64,000 nt of DNA, from the NCBI RefSeq assembly GCF_900250115.1, contig NZ_LT984805.1, positions 310,001 through 374,000 on the forward strand. The letters are read 5' to 3'. The stretch is from Cupriavidus taiwanensis (GTDB taxonomy: Bacteria; Pseudomonadota; Gammaproteobacteria; Burkholderiales; Burkholderiaceae). The position numbers and the translations under genes were made by a program. The notes below the pieces were generated by a model. The model ran no database searches and was not told the origin of the DNA. It saw only the letters and a list, made by a program, of their open reading frames with translations. Each line of letters opens with the position of its first letter. Positions within the stretch are counted from its first letter, which is position 1. Positions 61,583 through 64,000 of the stretch are shown piece by piece.

Positions 61583-62138
61583 GGTGATTCTCCATTCTAT
61601 GAAGTTTTCGATAAATCTAACCGCTTCGGGAGCCCGTATTGAGAACGGCGGGACACATATGAGTTTCCAAGTGTTTATGGGCTTGACCCCGTGCCTGACT
61701 AGAATCCCTCATATAACGGCTGAGTGATCATCGCCGCCATCGATTTGTTTATTTTCACGCGCTTCCAAATCAAACGGGCACCTCAGTTGGCGACGCTCAT
61801 GATGTCAACATGAGCCTGACATCACCTAGCGATTACAATTGTATTGACCGTTCGCCTTGCTGAGTAAGTTCGATCATGGTATCGGATTTATCACGCTGGT
61901 TACCTCCTACCCTATGAGAGCATCAGGGCGACCTGTTGCGCGAAATCATCCTGGAATATGGAGTCGAAGGGCTGACCGCCCCTCGGCGGGCCGTGATCAG
62001 TGTGCCTGCCGAGGGCCAAGCGAAGCAACTTGGCTATGAGGTCTTCACGAGTTTCGATAAGGCCGCTCGTGGGAGCGTTCTAATGCGGCGAGGGCATCGC
62101 CGTACTCCGTGTTCAGACATCGCTTCCATTTCCATAGC
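61583..62138. other. Intergenic region between convergent genes
   Basis: 556 bases between the thiamine-diphosphate gene and the convergent dikinase-like gene. A short frame at 61936-62142 (EYGVEGLTAPRRAVISVPAE) is not convincing, and I see no recognisable family, RNA gene or strong terminator. Confidence 0.4.
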
Positions 62139-64000
62139 TTAACTGAGAACTTGGACGCGTTGAGCTGCACATTCGAGTCGAATAACGCGTGCGTTCCGCC
62201 ATTGCTCAAAGCGGCTGCCGGCGCCGATAACGGCGGGAACACCAAGTTCACGCGCTCTGATTGACATATGTGAATTTTCGCCACCGTACTTCGTGATAAA
62301 TCCCTTGACGCCGTGCGTGAATATCCAGTCAAAACCGGGGTCAGCATTTTCCATAAAAACGATGCTGTCCTTGAACGACGAACCATGTACATCCGTCACA
62401 AGCCCCTCAACTGTGAGCGCGGTGATGAAGCTCGGGCGGGAGTGGAAGACATGGAAGCCGAAGATGTCTTTTGGGGAGCACAAAAGATCAGGAAGGCGGA
62501 GATATCTGGTTGTTTCCCAGTGCTGTCGATTTCTCTCGACTGCAGACCGCAGAAAGGTCGAAGGATTGGAGCGAATCTCTAAAGAGAATGCAATGTCGGG
62601 CATCGTAAGGAACGACAGATCGTCTCTGCTAAGACCAAGATTTGCTCCAACGAGTGCGAGCATCTCCAAGGCGTCCGAAATTAGACGGCTAAAAGAATGT
62701 TTGACGCGTTCACGGCCCTGAATCGCCTTCATTGCAAAGGCTTCAAATATCGGCCAATCGAAAGCGTAGCCGGTTCGATCGAACTCGGAAGAAAGGGCCG
62801 ATATCTGGGCAGGTGACAGAGCTAAGTCAATGGCGGATACTTCTGTCGTCTCCTCTTTGATGGTGCGATTCATCCAGTCGAAGTATTTACTAATAGGATC
62901 GTCGTATCGAGGAACGGTGATCTCGTATGTGCCAGGGCGAATATGGCCGTGCAAATTTAAAAATTCTGCAGGCTGTAGTGCAAAAAAATCGTTTACTAGT
63001 TGGGCTGCAACGGAGTCGGAGGCGCGCACGACGGCATCCAGGAACCCCGGGCGAAGCAATTTCTCAGACTCTAATGACTTGAGAATGTCCGTCGCTACGA
63101 AGGCCGCTCTCGCAATCTCAGAGAATAGCACTGTGCCATGCACGTGCACTTTTTCGATCAGCGACAGGACATCAAGCAATCCGTGGTCCTCATTCCAATT
63201 TGTAAATTTTGCAGTGGATTCTAACGCTTCGATGCCGTGTCTAGCACGATCAAAGAGGTCATCGCCAGTGATAATGCGGTTCGTTAAAGCACGTAGCAGG
63301 TCTAGGTACGATGCCCATTCGTTCTCAGAAAGGCTTGGGAATAGCTCGCGCCAATGACCGTCCCTCATTCTTGGTTTGAGGCAAGTTGGAACAACGCGAA
63401 ATTCTATTTTGTCATGAAGCTCTGGCTTAAGAATTAAATTGCGTTGAGCATCGGTGATGATTTTTTTTGCTATGGAATTGGGCAATGCGGCCGGTAGAAA
63501 AGAGGCGACGCTTGCTGATACAGAAACATATGGTGTGCCGCCAATCATATGCATTAGGGGAACTGCGCGCAAATCTCGGTACCCGAAATTTGCCCGCGCG
63601 GAAGCCCACGCGGTATTAGTGAACAGGTGACGAAAGAGGGAGGCGGCCAATGGCCGTGGCTTAGTTCCTATCAACTCGGCGGGGTTCACATCCGGCATGA
63701 CTCCAAGAACTTCCCCTACGAGTCCCTGGCGGTTATTGAAGCTGTTGACGTCCTCAATCGACGCTTCAACGCCATTCAGTGATTGGAGAAGCATGGCAAG
63801 GTGGCCTGCGCTGTATCCACATCTCCGCGGGGCTGTTATGGGCCGTACCTGGAAGATCACCACGGTTCCATTATTCGAGATCCCGAATTCGATATCTACC
63901 TCTTTAATGCCAACAATTTCGATCACTTCTTCTATTGCTGGCACCAAACGCCGGAGAGGCTCCGGTGCATCGTGGCCCGGTACAAATATGTAAGTGCGGG
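62139..64000 (-). CDS. PEP-utilising dikinase-like protein, 5' end outside window
   Basis: The visible part is about 620 codons and continues past the right edge; the frame already reads RTYIFVPGHDAPEPLRRLVP at the margin. Residues VDIEFGISNNGTVVIFQVRP match the end of the ATP-binding (PPDK N-terminal) domain. A long middle region of about 450 residues is unlike anything I recognise. The last 80 residues are the swivelling phosphohistidine domain, FITKYGGENSHMSIRARELG, with His as the likely phosphoryl carrier. ATP-domain, novel middle, C-terminal His domain is the order of small-molecule phosphotransferases such as rifampin phosphotransferase, not of PEP synthase. Substrate unknown. Confidence 0.75.
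   Translation of the reverse strand, partial: RTYIFVPGHDAPEPLRRLVPAIEEVIEIVGIKEVDIEFGISNNGTVVIFQVRPITAPRRCGYSAGHLAMLLQSLNGVEASIEDVNSFNNRQGLVGEVLGVMPDVNPAELIGTKPRPLAASLFRHLFTNTAWASARANFGYRDLRAVPLMHMIGGTPYVSVSASVASFLPAALPNSIAKKIITDAQRNLILKPELHDKIEFRVVPTCLKPRMRDGHWRELFPSLSENEWASYLDLLRALTNRIITGDDLFDRARHGIEALESTAKFTNWNEDHGLLDVLSLIEKVHVHGTVLFSEIARAAFVATDILKSLESEKLLRPGFLDAVVRASDSVAAQLVNDFFALQPAEFLNLHGHIRPGTYEITVPRYDDPISKYFDWMNRTIKEETTEVSAIDLALSPAQISALSSEFDRTGYAFDWPIFEAFAMKAIQGRERVKHSFSRLISDALEMLALVGANLGLSRDDLSFLTMPDIAFSLEIRSNPSTFLRSAVERNRQHWETTRYLRLPDLLCSPKDIFGFHVFHSRPSFITALTVEGLVTDVHGSSFKDSIVFMENADPGFDWIFTHGVKGFITKYGGENSHMSIRARELGVPAVIGAGSRFEQWRNARVIRLECAAQRVQVLS

Noticed and set aside
61936..62142. 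A possible small gene (EYGVEGLTAPRRAVISVPAE)
   Set aside because: There is no ribosome site, no recognised family, and it overlaps the end of the convergent gene.

Overview
The window looks like part of the symbiotic plasmid of a nodulating beta-proteobacterium, most like Cupriavidus taiwanensis. This is inferred from the nod order nodB-C-I-J-H-A-S-U-Q with a divergent nodD, the roughly 35 kb that packs all nod, nif and fix genes together, and the kinds of insertion sequence around it; no database search was possible. The insertion-sequence DNA is GC-rich and full of single-base frameshifts, while the nod/nif/fix genes are less GC-rich and almost all intact.

Layout. Bases 1-16.4 kb are a graveyard of mobile elements. 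Two nearly identical IS21-family copies in inverted orientation (244-2936 and 13682-16372) bracket an IS5-family element, a Tn3 transposase remnant, a repeat-rich secreted-protein pseudogene split by a third IS21-type element, a truncated IS3 element and an IS110-type remnant. The short repeats flanking the two IS21 copies are swapped, which indicates that the 10.7 kb between them was inverted by recombination. Bases 16.4-19.4 kb hold a hemerythrin-like gene and a frameshifted IS4-family element.

From 19.4 to 28.4 kb, on the minus strand, lies the nod operon behind a recognisable nod box next to divergent nodD (28.6-29.5 kb). It predicts a lipochitooligosaccharide that is N-methylated (NodS), carbamoylated (NodU) and sulfated (NodH, NodQ) and exported by NodIJ. 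nifA (29.95-31.6 kb) encodes the oxygen-sensitive type of NifA. A nested cluster of three insertion sequences (31.6-35.3 kb) separates it from nifE-nifN-nifX-fdxB-nifQ, which has its own sigma-54 promoter. Leftward from a shared control region at about 46 kb run a degenerate nifV-like gene, nifW and fixABCX; rightward run nifB-fdxN-nifZ-nifT and a small nif-linked gene, then nifHDK (50.3-54.4 kb). Together these supply the nitrogenase components, most FeMo-cofactor assembly factors and a FixABCX electron path. The homocitrate step is represented only by a NifV homologue that has lost its catalytic residues.

After nifK come an IS66-family element and another IS21 remnant (54.7-58.3 kb). They are followed by an uncharacterised metabolic group: a HisC-like aminotransferase, a thiamine-diphosphate enzyme and, convergent and cut by the window edge, a PEP-utilising-type dikinase with a C-terminal swivelling histidine domain. 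The most interesting items are the inversion, the dead NifV, a NifX fusion protein, the bidirectional NifA control region and this terminal metabolic group.
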